From assembly GCF_051106095.1 (NCBI RefSeq), contig NC_135785.1:107618501-107682500 (forward strand): 64,000 nt of DNA, given 5' to 3'. Source of the stretch: Pogona vitticeps. Lineage: Eukaryota; Chordata; Lepidosauria; Squamata; Agamidae. A program made the translations under genes and the position numbers. Under the pieces are notes generated by a model. That model had not been told where the DNA came from and searched no databases. It saw only the letters and a list, made by a program, of their open reading frames with translations. Shown one piece after another: positions 1-12,400 of the stretch; position 1 is the first letter of the stretch, and the number at the start of each line of letters is the position of its first letter.

Positions 1-360
1 ACTAAGAAAGTGTTGCAGGCTCTCCTGCTGAGTTATGTGAACTATTCAAATGTTATCTAGCTGTGTATACCAATTGTATGTAGAGGGAAGCACTGTGACC
101 TCTCTCATCTCTATTTTCCTCACCTTCTTGAATATGGAGGGTTGACAAATCTGAAAAGGATGAACTCTCCTTGTGAGTCAGGACCTGGATTTTCTAGGGT
201 CCTGACTCATGTGGAGAGCCTTCCCATGGATCAAGGAGCTCTCCCCTTTCCGACTCATTGCCATCCAAATGTAGGAGGGTAATAAAGAGCTAAACTGTCC
301 CTCTCTAAACATGATGACTATAGAGAAATAGATAACATGTGAATAATCCTATTGCCCTTC
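1..360. other. no recognised feature
   Basis: I see no coding exon, repeat family or RNA gene in this stretch. Base composition is ordinary and AT-leaning. Confidence 0.5.
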
Positions 361-415
361 TCGAGTGGTCGATTTGATCAGATGAGCGGGATATAAATCA
401 AATAAATAAATAAAT
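361..415 (+). mobile_element. 3' tail of an L2/CR1-like retroposon
   Basis: The segment ends in GCGGGATATAAATCAAATAA followed by AAAT units. That is the usual 3' end of a squamate L2/CR1-type LINE or of a SINE using its tail. The same tail appears reversed near 29.05 kb and 40.98 kb. Only the last few dozen bases are present. Confidence 0.5.
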
Positions 416-1385
416 ATCTCTGTGTTAGGTGGAGTTGATCAAAAACTGCATAGGAAGAATATGAAGGGTTTAGTGTCATCCAGTGAAAAAGACAAGGTTC
501 CCTGCTCTCTGGTGGGGATCGTCACAGGCAGTAAAGCTGGTATCCTTCTTCTACAGCAGACTGTATTTCCTAAAATCCATTCATTTTTTTCCCCACATGA
601 TCTGTCAAGGCACACAATCTCTCCTCTTCTTTTGCAGCAGGATAGCCTATGCCTCCTGAAGGCCAATTCACCAGCTGCATTTAAATCAGGGTGTTAAACA
701 AAGAGATCAACGGGCAGACAAATTAGACTCCTGTTGGACACAAAATCAACTAGTCATTAAAGCTGGAGGTAATTACTAGAAAAGCACAGAGAGATGAGAA
801 CATCAGATATAGAAAGTACTTAATAATCAAAAGATAGCTTATCAGTGAAGCCTGAATTAAGTAGGAAGATCTAGTTCTGGGTGAAATTAATCAAATTCAT
901 TGAGCACAATGCCTGTTTCTAAAAAGCACTGGTAGCAGTCTGCAGTATCACAATAATGTATTTCCATCACATATCATTTATCAGTTTCCTGAGAGACCCA
1001 TTGTTAAAAGACAAATTAAAAATCCACTCACTTCCTTTGCAAATTCTGGTGCTCTGGGAAGACCTGAGTAAGGATGGTTTGCTAGGAATGTGGTCCTCTT
1101 TTATAAGCTATGAATTAAGTAACAGAGGCTCCGGTTTCTCAATCATATGACTTCATAGAAAGAGAACAACCAACCCTTCAGAGCTGAGAGGTCCTATCAA
1201 TCCTGTAAGCAGACAGGAAGTGTGAAGTTTAAAGAGAGGAATTTCCTACTGCTTGCGAAATGTAGGGAGGACAGCACTGTTGGCTGTTGTTTTTTAAACC
1301 CAGAGTACAAGGGGCACGTGGGTCAAATACACACTACATTTTTGCTCTGCTAGAATACTTAGCCTGTTCAGAACTATCTACCCAA
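416..1385. other. unique intergenic sequence
   Basis: No gene or repeat recognised. Short open frames here resemble no family and lack splice signals. Confidence 0.5.
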
Positions 1386-1418
1386 GTCTGTCTGTCTGTC
1401 TGTCTGTCTGTCTTTCTG

Positions 1419-1478
<60 letters not shown>

Positions 1479-1490
1479 TTTCTTTCTTTC
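1386..1490 (+). repeat. compound microsatellite (TGTC)n-(TTTC)n
   Basis: About 30 bp of CTGT units pass into about 70 bp of CTTT units, leaving a pure pyrimidine strand over most of the length. The leucine/phenylalanine/serine-rich open frame across it is a by-product of the repeat. The same two units in the same order recur at 27.96-28.09 kb. Confidence 0.95.
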
Positions 1491-1894
1491 ATATACTATT
1501 CCAACTGTTCCATTAGTGCACAGCAGTATTCCCAGCAGTTAACGATATTATAAAATCCAGCACAAACTAGCAAAACAATAACAAAATAACACAATCATAA
1601 AATTACAAAATCATGGAATAAAACAAACCTAAATAAATAGAGTTAAACCACTTTAAATTGGAGAAACTGTATAAGCAGCCCAATGTAGGAAGAAGTCAAC
1701 AGGGTTTCCATATTCCTGTTATCCAAATTCTGGCACGCCAATTAGCCTCTTATGCACTTGGACAGTCTCATTTCACATACAATACATATTTTCCTACTAT
1801 GCAAATTAAGAACATTGATTTTTGCATTGTTTTTCTTTCAATATTGTTTTTCTTTCAGCCTTGGCATCATTTTTATAGTAAGCACTGGTTAGTG

Positions 1895-2075
1895 AGGGCT
1901 AGGATAGTGCGATGGTTAGAATGTGGGTCTTAGGAGAACCAAGTTCAAACTCCAGCTTAGATACAAAGATGTTTGCTGTCCTTGGACCATTTAGTACTTC
2001 ATAGTCAACCCTACTTTACTATTTTTGAGAATAAAATGGTGAGAAGGAAACCATGGAAAGCATCCGTGTAAATTC
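1895..2075 (+). mobile_element. tRNA-derived SINE, diverged
   Basis: A tRNA-like head (GTGCGATGGTTAGAATGTGG, then AAGTTCAAACTCC as a B-box-like segment) is followed by a body with GAGAATAAAATGGTGAGAAG. This fits the common squamate tRNA SINE whose body reads roughly GTGAGGATAAAATGG. It is diverged and has no clear target duplication. Confidence 0.55.
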
Positions 2076-3474
2076 CTGGTGCCTATAAATAGAGAAATAA
2101 TGTCATTTGACCACATACAGGATCTTCTGGTAATATTTTCTGGAGGTGGTCTTTGACATCAGTTTTTATTAATGACTACAAAGAAATACGAAAGCCTTAT
2201 GAGAGCATCACAGGAATCTCCCATGATTTGACACAGTGTCAACTTCTTTGCAGGAAAAAAAATGCATGGGGAAGTGATGGCAAACTAAGGTGCCATTTCT
2301 TTCAGAAATACAGACTGAAAATTGTGTGATAACTAGCAAGTATTCTAGCCTAACTTTCTTTGCCATATTTCAGTTCATGCCCACACATGCGCACGTGTGA
2401 ATGCGCATGCACACACACTCAAATGTAACACATCTCTCTAAACCCCTACTCACATTAACTGCTATTTCCACTTCACTGCCATGGGGTATATTGGAGTAGG
2501 GAATGGGATTCACAGTAGATCTTCAAATTTCACTTTTTGAACTACACCATGCAGAATCATCACTGAGCATGTTCACTGGGGATTCTGGCTGTTTCAGTCC
2601 AGAACAGCAACTTCTCCCTAATAAGTATGAATTTCCTATGTAAATTTACTGAGGTGCAAGAACTAATTAATTCAGTAGGATGTATCAAAGCCAGCTGATG
2701 AGCTAAAAGGGCACATCTGAACCCTAGGTAAAATCCTCCAACCAGGTCATATAGCAACCTTAGAACTCTTTGCTCAGTGTCTATCTCAATGTTTCTAAAG
2801 GTCCCAGTAAGATCACAAAAAAGGAGGGGCAAGTGGCAACATATAGTTGTAGGAAATTATTGTTTATCATGTGATACCTCAGTAAGAACTTATACTCTCA
2901 ACTAACTGAATGTGAACTGACTCAACTGCGAACTATTATATTCTGTGCAGTCTTCACTCTTATGAAAATATGGATCTGATTCAAAGACTCATACTGAACG
3001 ACAACATCGCATAAGGACACACTATTAGCCAACCAGAGCTCAGAAAAGTAACTTCAAAAAAAGGAGAACTCCCAGAATCTCTGGGGTATGCTGGTTTGTA
3101 GTCACTGATTTGTAGTCAAAATCAGTGGTTTATAATTTGTAACTCTGGGCCCAACTACTTGAGCACTCTGTTTTCCACAGAAGGTACACCATACATCCAT
3201 GGAAAATCCACAAGCAGAACTCAGAAGGTAACGAGCCTCTTCCCTCTGTGAATGGACCATCACTCCCTGAATGCTAAGTGTACCTGACACACATGATGTT
3301 TTTCATAGGGGCAAGACATATGTTCGCCTAATAAATATGTATTACTTGCTAAGCCACCTTATTAAAAAACACATCAACTTATTTAGCACAGAACTGACTA
3401 CACACAATTAGAGTGCCTTTCCAGTGTCAGAATAAGTCTCACCTTTACTGCAACTTTTACTCTGTTGGCCATTT
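2076..3474. other. unique intergenic sequence
   Basis: No gene recognised. Around 2383-2421 an alternating purine-pyrimidine stretch rich in CA and GCGC could adopt Z-DNA. A 90-codon minus-strand open frame (2560-2832) has no recognisable domain and no supporting splice sites. Confidence 0.5.
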
Positions 3475-3880
3475 TTTAATTATTTATTTATTTATTGTAC
3501 ATTTGCATTCTGCCTTTCTTACAAAACTGGTACCCAAGGCAGCTCTAAATAAGATTACAAATAGACACAAATGAAACACAAAAGTTTTAGGATCCAAATT
3601 TTATTAAGCACTACTGAATTAAAAGCCATTAAAAGCCATTAACGAACACAGCATGCCCTTCTCAAAGGTCCTTTCTCAGCAACCAGACAGTTGCTCAAAG
3701 TGTACCTGAAGAAAAAAGTCCTTGTTGCTTGGCCAGAAGAAGGACAAGAGCAAGGGGGCCAGTCTAGCTTTCTTTGGAAGAGAGTTCCAGCAACTCTAAA
3801 TAAGGTCCTGGCTCATATTGCTACTAACTATGTATGTGCCAGTCATAGGATCCAGAGAAGGGCTTCTTCCTAAAGATCTC
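3475..3880 (-). mobile_element. L2/CR1-like retroposon 3' region
   Basis: Read on the minus strand, the sequence ends in AAATGTACAATAAATAAATA after an A-rich body that includes TTGGAAGAGAGTTCCAGCAA on the plus strand. A very similar arrangement occurs at 31.18-31.64 kb. The two share the 'CTTTGGAAG..GAGTT' segment. It is an old, 5'-truncated insertion. Confidence 0.5.
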
Positions 3881-4070
3881 ACTTTGGGGGCAGATGGGAG
3901 TGGGAGAATAATGTATGGTCCCTCTAATTACTTGGATCTGAGCACTGTTATCAGAGATCCTCTAATTGGAAATGATAGGTATTGAAACTGATGCTTTCTG
4001 CATGTGTAGCATGTGTGCATCCTTAAACTATGAACAATCTCCACCATGAGACACTAAAAATATGATCTGA

Positions 4071-4422
4071 GGGACGTGGTGGCACTGCGGGTTAAACCGC
4101 AGAAGCTCTATGCTGCCAGGTCAGAAGACCTGCAGTTGTTAGATCGAATTCACATGACTGATTGAGCCCCTGTCACTTGTCCCAGCTCCCGCCAACCTAG
4201 CGGTTTGAAAGCATGCAAAATGCAAAAATGCGAGTAGATAAATAGGTACCACCATGGTGGGAAGGTAACAGCGTTCCGTGTCTAAGTCGCGCTGGCCACG
4301 TGACCACGGAAGATTGTCTTTGCACAAAAACGCTAGCTCTATGGGTTGGAAACGGAGATGAGCACCACCCTCTAGAGTCGGACATGACTGGACAAATTGT
4401 CAAGGGGAACCTTTACCTTTTT
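4071..4422 (+). mobile_element. Sauria SINE
   Basis: It begins GGGACGTGGTGGCACTGCGG with a tRNA-like head (GGTTAAACCGC, TTAGATCGAATTC) and ends CAAGGGGAACCTTTACCTTT, the tail shared with Bov-B LINEs. The middle segment GTCTAAGTCGCGCTGGCCAC is also typical. Full-length, about 352 bp. A second copy in reverse lies at 35945-36290. Known of the family: it is transcribed by RNA polymerase III and moved by Bov-B machinery, and it is confined to squamates. This is strong evidence for the host group. Confidence 0.85.
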
Positions 4423-6569
4423 ATCTGTTATGTTTCATTTGTGATTGCTAGGAATGGGGGAGAATTTTGTTTCTTCTTCATTTGTTTTAATAAAGATTTA
4501 TCAAAATCTGAAAATTTCTGTATATTCAGGATGAGAAGAACTAAAGAATGACATTCAGTAGTGGGAGAAACTGAAACTGTTAAATATCCCTATCTCTGGT
4601 GATGAACCATTTACACATTCAAAATCTCAGCTGATGCAAAAAGTGATCATGATGTATTCTTGAATCACCAATGTTTTGCAGTGTACTTTTCCTCCCCTTG
4701 ATTGAGAGTCAAGCAACAGAAGCCAACGTGCTGCTTCATATGTGCTGCAATCCTGTATCAACTTATCTGGGAGTACAGCTTGATGACGGGGGGGGGGGGG
4801 GCGGGGAATGGAATTTCTCAATATATACAAAAAGAATTGAACTATCATTCTTTACAAAGAAGATGCAAGGACTCAGGCTAAAACATTTGGAATGTTTGAG
4901 AATGGCTGTCAGAATCCAGCCATACCATAGCAAATACCATAAAACATTCCCTCATGACTTCAGAACCTGCTTTTAACACAGAAGAGTTTTGCAACATTTC
5001 ACCTCTTAGAGCCCCTCGTAAAAATAATGATGTAGCTGAATAAACAGCTCTATTTAAAAGAGGCATCATACAATACCATATACTCTCTTCAGTGCTGCAG
5101 TAATGCAAAAAAAAAAAAAAATTTTTTTTTTCCTGTCACTTCTGGGTAATATGTCGATGCCCCTGACGTACTCTCCCATACACACTTTTTCATGCAAAAT
5201 TTCTGTCAAGCCACAGTATCTCTTCAAGCAACCAAGAGCTGGTTTATTCCCATAAGCTCTGTGCTCTCCTCCTCCTCTGAGTTTAAATTCAGGGAACAGT
5301 TGGTCACCAGATTTCAGATCAGCTGTTAAACCGTTGCAGTTGCAATATATGAGCTGTATGCTTTTGTACTGTTTACAAAATATTGCTGTTGTAATATATC
5401 AGATAGGAACTTAGCACAGTTTGCAAAATATGCAGAATATACCACTGATACTTCTGCACTAAATATTTTGAGTTTTCTAGTACTTTTGAGTTCTCATGCT
5501 TTGAGATTGAATAAAAACACTAGATAATGTGCCTGGCATTTGTACCCATTACTGCTTGTGCTGCCATATGATCTAGACTCATGGCTAGTCCTTGCTTATT
5601 TCTATAAATATATTAATATCATCTTTCAGCACCATGCAGGGACCCTAAAGAAGCTTTAAAAATATAACAGAGCACCACAGAAAGGATATTCCAGGGTGTA
5701 GGTTCCTGTGACTGGCCTTTACCCAGGCTAATCATATTTTAAATGCCCTTACTTTTAATAGGCTTGCCTTCAACCCAAAACATATGTGCCCAAGTGGTTT
5801 TAAAATTGAAATAGAAAAAAAAAGATCTTTATCATAACATAACAACTGGTGAAAATAAACAAGAGTTCAACTTAAGGTTACACTGTGTTATATGCTGGCT
5901 CTCAAATATCCTCCCTCCCTCTCCCAGATACTGTACACAGTAATTCTCTCAAGTTCAAGCCCACTCTTAAAATATGACCTCCCTCCTCATGATACAATTT
6001 AACTCTCTCTTGCTCTCTTCAGTTCTTTTTCTACCTTCTGTAAGCTCTTCTTGATTGGCTCTCCTTCTACATCCTTACAGCCAATCACCTTATTGCTGTT
6101 GTTGCTAGGTAAAACTGGTGAGGGTTCCATCACAGTGCCAAAACAAATAAGGGCCTGCCTTAGATAGTGGTATAATATAGAGCAAGGCCCTTCAAAATAT
6201 CTTTATCAATGGGCAAAATTATGTGTGAGCAAACAATGCTGCACCTATTCCATACCTGGATGCTAAGTATTAGTCTGGCTCACTGACTAAACAGACCATT
6301 GTACCACAAAGATGGGACAAGATACAGACACAACAGCTTTTTCAGGCAAAACAAATAGCCTGTTGGAGTTGTAAAAAAAAGGGTGACATGACAGAGAGAC
6401 AACTGAACATTTCCTGAAAAAGGCCAACATATTATTTCCAAGTAATGCACTGAAGCTTTTGCAAAGTGGGGCGCATCCAGTTCTCCTTTAGTGTAGCTGA
6501 TGCATAGATGATGAACATACAGATATGTGGGTTGGCAAACCATTTTTTGTGGGATACGGAATGTTGTGT
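4423..6569. other. unique intergenic sequence with homopolymer runs
   Basis: No gene recognised. It contains a G14 run at 4788-4801 followed by CGGGG, a G-quadruplex candidate, and an A-run followed by a T-run at 5107-5131. Neither looks like part of a known element. Confidence 0.5.
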
Positions 6570-6745
6570 GAGAGTCAATGTAGCAGAGTGTAGGAGACCT
6601 GGGTTCAAAGTCTAACTCATCCACAGAAACTCATTGGAAGTAGTAATGGTGAACCACTCTTTAAACGTCTCACATAGCTTAAAAAATGCCAGTAGGGTTG
6701 CTGTGAGTTGGAAGTAATTTGATGGTGCATAACAACAAATATTGT
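6570..6745 (+). mobile_element. tRNA-derived SINE with GACTTGA-type tail
   Basis: The head contains a B-box-like GGTTCAAAGTC and the tail reads TTGCTGTGAGTTGGAAGTAA then TTTGATGGTGCATAACAAC. This tail resembles the squamate 'GTCGGAAGYGACTTGACGGCAC' ending, also seen at 21.4 kb on a LINE and at 26.85 kb on a SINE. It is diverged. Confidence 0.55.
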
Positions 6746-7590
6746 GTATTTACTGGCAGGGCTGGATGTTTCAATGTTTTGCCAGAGAGAAACTCAAGTA
6801 GAGACGTGAATGCAGCCAATCTCTACAAGGACAAATGCCACTCTATAATTAAGGGCATTATGTATTCACCTAAGTGCTAAGCAAACAATTAATCCAGGAA
6901 ATGGCTTTCCTAGCTCTATCATATTTGTTAACAAAGCATTCTTTATCCTCCTTATGTCTCATAATTCTGATTGATGATGATCCATTGGAATGGCATTATG
7001 ATCTATAAGCCTTTGGTGGTGGGTGAGGGTACCTTTCTGAATACATTTAAAGGCAACAGCCCAAAACCTGAAGCACTCACAGATAAAGTGATACTATTGA
7101 TAAATAAATCCACATGGGGAAACCTGTGGAGGAATTGTAATAGAGGTATAAACATTCCACTCTCCCAAATTCAATTGCAGAATTAGGCAAATATTATAGA
7201 TATGGCATGATGAGGAATGACAAATGCTGTGTATGTCTGAGCCAGGGAGTCAGGTGACAGATGTGAAGAAATAGCAAGATGATGGTTGCATAATGATAAG
7301 ACTTTGCGCTTTCACTGTTTATTTGAGTCTTTCTCCAACACTCTGAGGACAGTTTAATGCATTTCTTAATTTCAAAACAACTGACACGAGTAAGGATTAT
7401 CCTTATTATTCTTCTAGAAATTTGAACAATCCTCTGCTTCTCTGGATAGCAATAGATTATACTGATGGTCATATGAGGACCAATGGCAGCAGCTGGCACC
7501 CTTTATTGCCTTCCCTGTAGGACCCAGTGGCACTGATCAATGAGTGTGAGCCACCACATTGGGTGTGTGAGGTATGGGAAGTTGAGGTAT
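6746..7590. other. unique intergenic sequence
   Basis: No gene, RNA or repeat recognised. A 101-codon minus-strand open frame (7194-7499) shows no domain. Confidence 0.5.
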
Positions 7591-7725
7591 AATCTTAGAA
7601 CTGCAGAGCTGGAAGGGACCCTATGGATCATTGAGTCCAGCCCCTGTCAAGGAAGCCCAATGGGGAACTGAACTCCCAACCTCTGGCTCTGCAGTCAGAT
7701 TCCTAACCCACTGAACTATCCATAG
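7591..7725 (-). mobile_element. tRNA-derived SINE with CR1-like tail
   Basis: On the minus strand it has a tRNA-like head (GATAGTTCAGTGGGTTAGGA, then GGTTGGGAGTTCAGTTCCCC) and a tail CAGCTCTGCAGTTCTAAGAT that resembles CR1 3' ends. Other copies lie at 12.94 kb (plus) and 47.28 kb (minus). Confidence 0.7.
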
Positions 7726-10666
7726 CCTGCACATATTGCCAACTTCATTATAGACTAGTATCCTATTCAGGACATGCAGAGCGGAAGGGTAACCATGCAA
7801 GTGCTCCTTCTGCTCTGGCAGGCTTCTCTTTGTGGTCCTGGTCTTGCTCTGATGGTGGGATCAGTTGAGTAATGGGCAATGTACTGGAATAGCAGTACTG
7901 CTTACACAGTTCCCCTTTGGTTCCAAATAGGATTTGACCATAGTATTTGTAAACTGTATTTATTTAATAGCATTTATTAACTACACATTCATTCACAGTA
8001 AATATTTATTGATTTAATTCTCATTTAGTTATTGTATTTTTATATCATTTCCCCATAATAAAAGCTTGATGCATTTCTTTGCACACATTTCCTAGAAACA
8101 TGGGATTCCACAAATGAAAAGTGGTTCCTGTGCACTTTTGGACTGTGAAGATGAGTTTTCTTGAGCTTCTTGCCACCTTGCCTGCCCACCTATTAATCTG
8201 CTACATCTTCTTAGATGATGCAGGTTCTTGGTGTGGCCTTAATTTGTACTATCTTTTCCTACCATAGGCCATAGGCATCCTCAGTTTTGGAACATTTCTC
8301 ACATAATGAAGAAACAACTATGTTCATATTATGTAAGAGTTTCAAACCAGGGATTTGTGACATGTACCTCCAAGTACTTTAGATATTATGTCCAATGGTA
8401 CTTTAGCAGTAAGGGGGACTCTTCACTGTCTGCACAGTTAGGCACCATTGCTAAAGATGCTCAGTAGTGGTGCCATAGGTTTTGCTTCAGAAGAGTCAGA
8501 AGATAGGGAAGACCAATGAAATTCCATCATAACTCTGGAAAGCAAAATCTCTGGGCCTGCTTTTCAGTGGCTCACTTCACACATTCAGAAGTGACAGACT
8601 GTGCAAACATGGGATGTATATGCCTATGTGAAGCAATTTCTTGGCATCTTGATTCTCATAGTTCATTCATTCTTTTTTTTCTCATCTGCTTATATTTACT
8701 GTGGGGAGAAAACTGCTACCTTAAGCCACTTTGGCTATCACCAAATCTGGGAGGTTTCTGTTTCAAAGCTCAACTAAGCCACAAACCTAGCTGTTACATT
8801 TGGACAAGAAACTGTCCTCTCAGCTCCGTCTGCAGTAACGTAAGAAACTGTGAGGTGGACACTCATGAGTGTGTCCTTGGCTGTCTGTCTAGCATTGATA
8901 GTTGTCAGGAAGGAGAACCTTCTGGTCTGGAAAGAGAGCCCCCTGAAGGAGAAAGGAGGGTGCTTGTGGCTGGAGGAAATAAAAGTCATACTGGAGGAGC
9001 TTGAGGAGGATTTGGAGGACAAGACACAGGAGAGAGAGGAACACAAATATAAAGGTGAGGAAGAGGGGCCTGGAGGGATGCCTCTGAAAAGATATACGAA
9101 GCCTATAATATTGAAGACTAAGAGGAAGAGGGTGAAGACCCCAGACCTGAGGACAAGTGGGATTATGTAATAAAATAGGACCCTTAGAGAGGGGTCTTGG
9201 TTCAAGTGCCCAAAGCGGAGGGTATGAAACACAAAAACCCAAGACAAGTGCCTTTCCCATTGAGGAGAATGACTAGAGAGGCTGGGACAGAGATGTCCAG
9301 GTGGGACAGGTCCAGGGCAGCCAATATTGACATAGCAAAGATGCTGGAGGAGGAAACAGCACAGGAAATTCCAGCATCACGTGTAAGAACTGCAGCAGTC
9401 ACAGGTCTTGCATCCTGCCCAGCCAGAGCCAGTGATACACCACAAGCTCTGCCTTCATTGTAGGCATACCAGCCCTCACTCCTCCCAGCCCCCAGCTTTG
9501 GGGCCTCAGGATGACCACCCCAAAGCAAATTTAAGTTGCCCAAACCCCAGTGCAGTGAACTGGGTATGCAGAGAAAGACTGGACACAAACAGGGTTAGTG
9601 AATTCAACTAGCCCTCAGACTTTGTTAGACAAAGGTGTCTAAGTTCAAGTGCTAACAAAATCAGAAGAGGGGTGATGTTAGCTGTAAGTTAAGTTCCAAT
9701 AAACCCCTTTTGTAAGAAGCTACAGGTCTCATCTCAAAGGATTAGGGAATAGAGGAGGGAAGACCCATCAGTCCTGGCAGGGCCTGTGGGGTTCATAGGG
9801 ATATGATACTGTTCTGTCTTTGACAGCAGTTGGAAAGACCGGTAGTTAAAGATGTAAACCCACAGCATCCCTTTCCAGCCCCAGCTTGGTCCTGAGCAAT
9901 TTCAAGACAACCTTCTCTTGCTGTGCTACACATCATCTTTGCTATCCTTGCACTCTGCCTTTTCCTTTATTTGCTCCAGAGCGAGAAGTCATTCTAACAC
10001 AACACAAAGAAAGTGAACAGCAAACGTCTCCTGTGAACTTTTGACCATGCTCTGCTCATTGTATACAATAGCATTTCCCTTGAAGCAAGACGTTCAAAGG
10101 AGGAGAAATGTGGGGAGAAAATTTCATGGATAAGGACTGTGATTCTTCTCCTACTTTGTTTCTGAGATGGCTGTGTGTTCTGCTTTTCACTGTGGAATCA
10201 CCCCTGTGGCAGCTGGCAGCCATCCTACCCCCCAGGTTCTCATGATTCAATTAAAGCTCAGAGGAAGATGCCATAATGTATCACCTTCAAAGGACTCTTT
10301 CAGATCAGGAAATGTAGGCAGCCATGGAAACTTTAGAGGATAATGAGATGTATAATAGAAAGGAAAAACAAATGCAGCACTCTGCAGTGTTACAGTGAGC
10401 TCAAAAATATAACTAAAAGAAATTCTAACGGACCCTGATAATGAGGCAGAAAAACTTAAGTATCTTTTTTTGCAGAAATAAAACTTTTGGGAAATTGGGA
10501 GCACAAACTATTAGACAGCAGTAGATTTACCTTCTTCCTGGAGCTGGTTACAGCAGTCACGGTAGCTACAGGGCTTCCAGAGAAGAAGTTGTGCATAAGT
10601 ATCTACAAGAGATATCCTATAATAACCCCTCAAAACTGTAGCATTTAGAAAACCTGAGGGAAGTGC
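7726..10666. other. intergenic sequence with several open frames, unassigned
   Basis: The 8.5-9.6 kb part has overlapping open frames of 88-162 codons on both strands. One is acidic and lysine-rich (8850-9170), but none matches a family I know and no splice sites tie them together. Near 9.69 kb a plus-strand AATAAA sits in sequence that vaguely resembles the end of an old LTR. The remainder holds nothing recognised. Confidence 0.4.
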
Positions 10667-11044
10667 TGAGATGGGCATGAACTGGAAAAATGGTGGTTCA
10701 TGATGGTTTGTGGTTCATGGCTACACATGGACCATGAACTATCATGGACCCCCCAAAAACCCCAAATGGCTTGTGGTTTGGTTTTTGGGTTCATGCTGGG
10801 GGGGGGGAACTGCCCAATGCCAGATCCCATTGCCTCTCTGCCTTGTCTTGAAGATGCTGCTGCCACCTCTGGCAATGGGGGGAGGGGTGCCTCCCGTTTT
10901 GTGGAAAGAAAACAAAACACGGGGGGGGGGGAGTTTGACAGTTTCATTTCAAAATGAGATCCCAGAATCAAACCACGAACCAAACTATGAAGCAGCCCAG
11001 TTTGTGTTTTTTCTGGTTTGTGATTCAGTTTGTGGCCATCTCTA
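10667..11044. mobile_element. hAT-like MITE, GAGATGG-type ends
   Basis: The ends are GAGATGGGCATGAACTGG and, inverted, CTAGAGATGGCCACAAACTG. The interior is built of repeated CATGGTTCATGG-like words plus two G runs (near 10799 and 10921). Elements with similar TAGAGATG ends lie at 25823-26511 and 56043-56289. It is non-autonomous and no transposase is encoded. The target duplication is unclear here. Confidence 0.5.
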
Positions 11045-11276
11045 GCACTAAACCTTAAAGAATGATAGCAAGTACAGTGGCAAAATTTCCCAGAAGACTT
11101 CTCTTGAGAAACATTCTGGCATATAATTTTCTTAGTTCCCTAGAAAAACAATACATAGAAAGTCACTTTGCAGAATCATTTCCAAAATATCCCTGTAAAG
11201 TTCTGGTGGCTGTATTCCTAAAAATCAGAAGGACTGGGGAGCCCATTTGTGTCCAACATTGTGTTCTCTTGGTGTA

Positions 11277-11727
11277 CCGTATTTGCTGGCGCACAAGGCG
11301 ACCGGCCGTATAAGACGACCCCCCAACAGGAGGAGGAGGAAGAGGGGAAACGGGCGGGTGGCGGGCGAGCGAGCGCGCGGCTGGCTCAGCTGCACGGGGC
11401 GGTGGGCAGCCCGGCGGTCGTTCAGGCATGGCAGCGAGAGTGCAAGGAAGAGCGGAAGAGGCTGAGCTGGCGGCGGCAGGAGGAGGAGGAGGAAAAGGGA
11501 AATGGGCGGGTGGCGGGCGGGTGAGCACGCAGTTGGCTCAGCGGCACAGGGTGGTGGGCAGCCCGTCGGCGGGCTCTGGCCGCTCAGACATGGCAGGCTG
11601 TGCTTCCCTCCCTCCATCCAGACCGCCTGCCTGCCTGCTTTCCTCCCTGGCCAGCACGGCTCCGCATCATTCACTTGGAGGCATGTTTTTGGGCCCAAAA
11701 AGTCATCTTGTACGCCGGCAAATACGG
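11277..11727. mobile_element. GC-rich TA-target MITE, family P, copy 1
   Basis: Terminal inverted repeats CCGTATTTGCTGGC / GCCGGCAAATACGG are flanked by TA on both sides, as in Tc1/mariner-type insertions. Next to them come GTATAAGACGACC-like subterminal words. The interior is strongly GC-rich, with GGAGGA and GGCGGG tracts and CpGs, quite unlike its AT-rich surroundings. Copies 2 and 3 lie at 37026-37563 and 38447-39296. Long open frames in it on both strands reflect base composition. I call it family P for convenience only. Confidence 0.75.
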
Positions 11728-11919
11728 TATATGTGTTGTTTCTCAAAGATTATGGACATGCCCCACAAAGAAAATTTGTTCAAATTAAGTGCTTTCCCCT
11801 CAACTGGCTCATGCCTGGAGGTGAGAAGTCCTGTTGGGATTTAAACTTGCTTGTCAAGTTTTGAAACATACGTCAATGGAAATAAAGAACTCAATATTCT
11901 TTATTAATCATATAAATTC

Positions 11920-12400
11920 TTGCTTATCTCATTCGCACAGAGAAGAATGTGGAATTAAAGCATTATCTGCCTCACTAGAGAGGAAGGCAAGGAATTTTCT
12001 GATACTCTCAATACAATTCTTGCATTGGCAAGAATGACATTTTGTAGAGAAGATGCCAAATTTTGCACAAAATTGCTTGGTTTTGAGCAAAATTGTGCAG
12101 TTCATTCATTTGTCCAAATTATGTATACATCTCAAAATGAGACTATTTAATGCTTCATTCAAGAATCTGAAACACTAGATGCGCTATTTGCATCTTCCTC
12201 ATAAATCAGCCAGTCCTTCTGAGCTTGCTGTGTGTTTAGGCACTGTTTGTGTCTCATAATGAAAGCCCATTAGAGACACATTACACTAATTGTATACACT
12301 GAGGGGAGGAAAAAACTCTATGTCTCACACTTGGCTGGAAGTGAGAATTCTTGCTTGGCTTTAAAATTCCTCATGGAGGCTTCTCATGGTGCCAAGAAAG
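11920..12400 (+). repeat. unclassified dispersed repeat, copy 1
   Basis: This block aligns colinearly with 43290-43760. Shared landmarks are TTCTTGCATTGGCAAGAATG (one mismatch in the other copy), a TTTTGCACAAAATTG-like segment, a TTGAGGGG-GAAAA segment and a CTTGG/GCTTTTAA end. Identity looks like roughly two thirds, with indels. I do not recognise the family and see no terminal repeats. Confidence 0.5.

Noticed and set aside
8516-9588. Cluster of 88-162-codon frames, considered as a gene or LTR-element remnant
   Set aside because: No domain, no coherent splice sites and no clear terminal repeats. The AATAAA near 9.69 kb alone is not enough.
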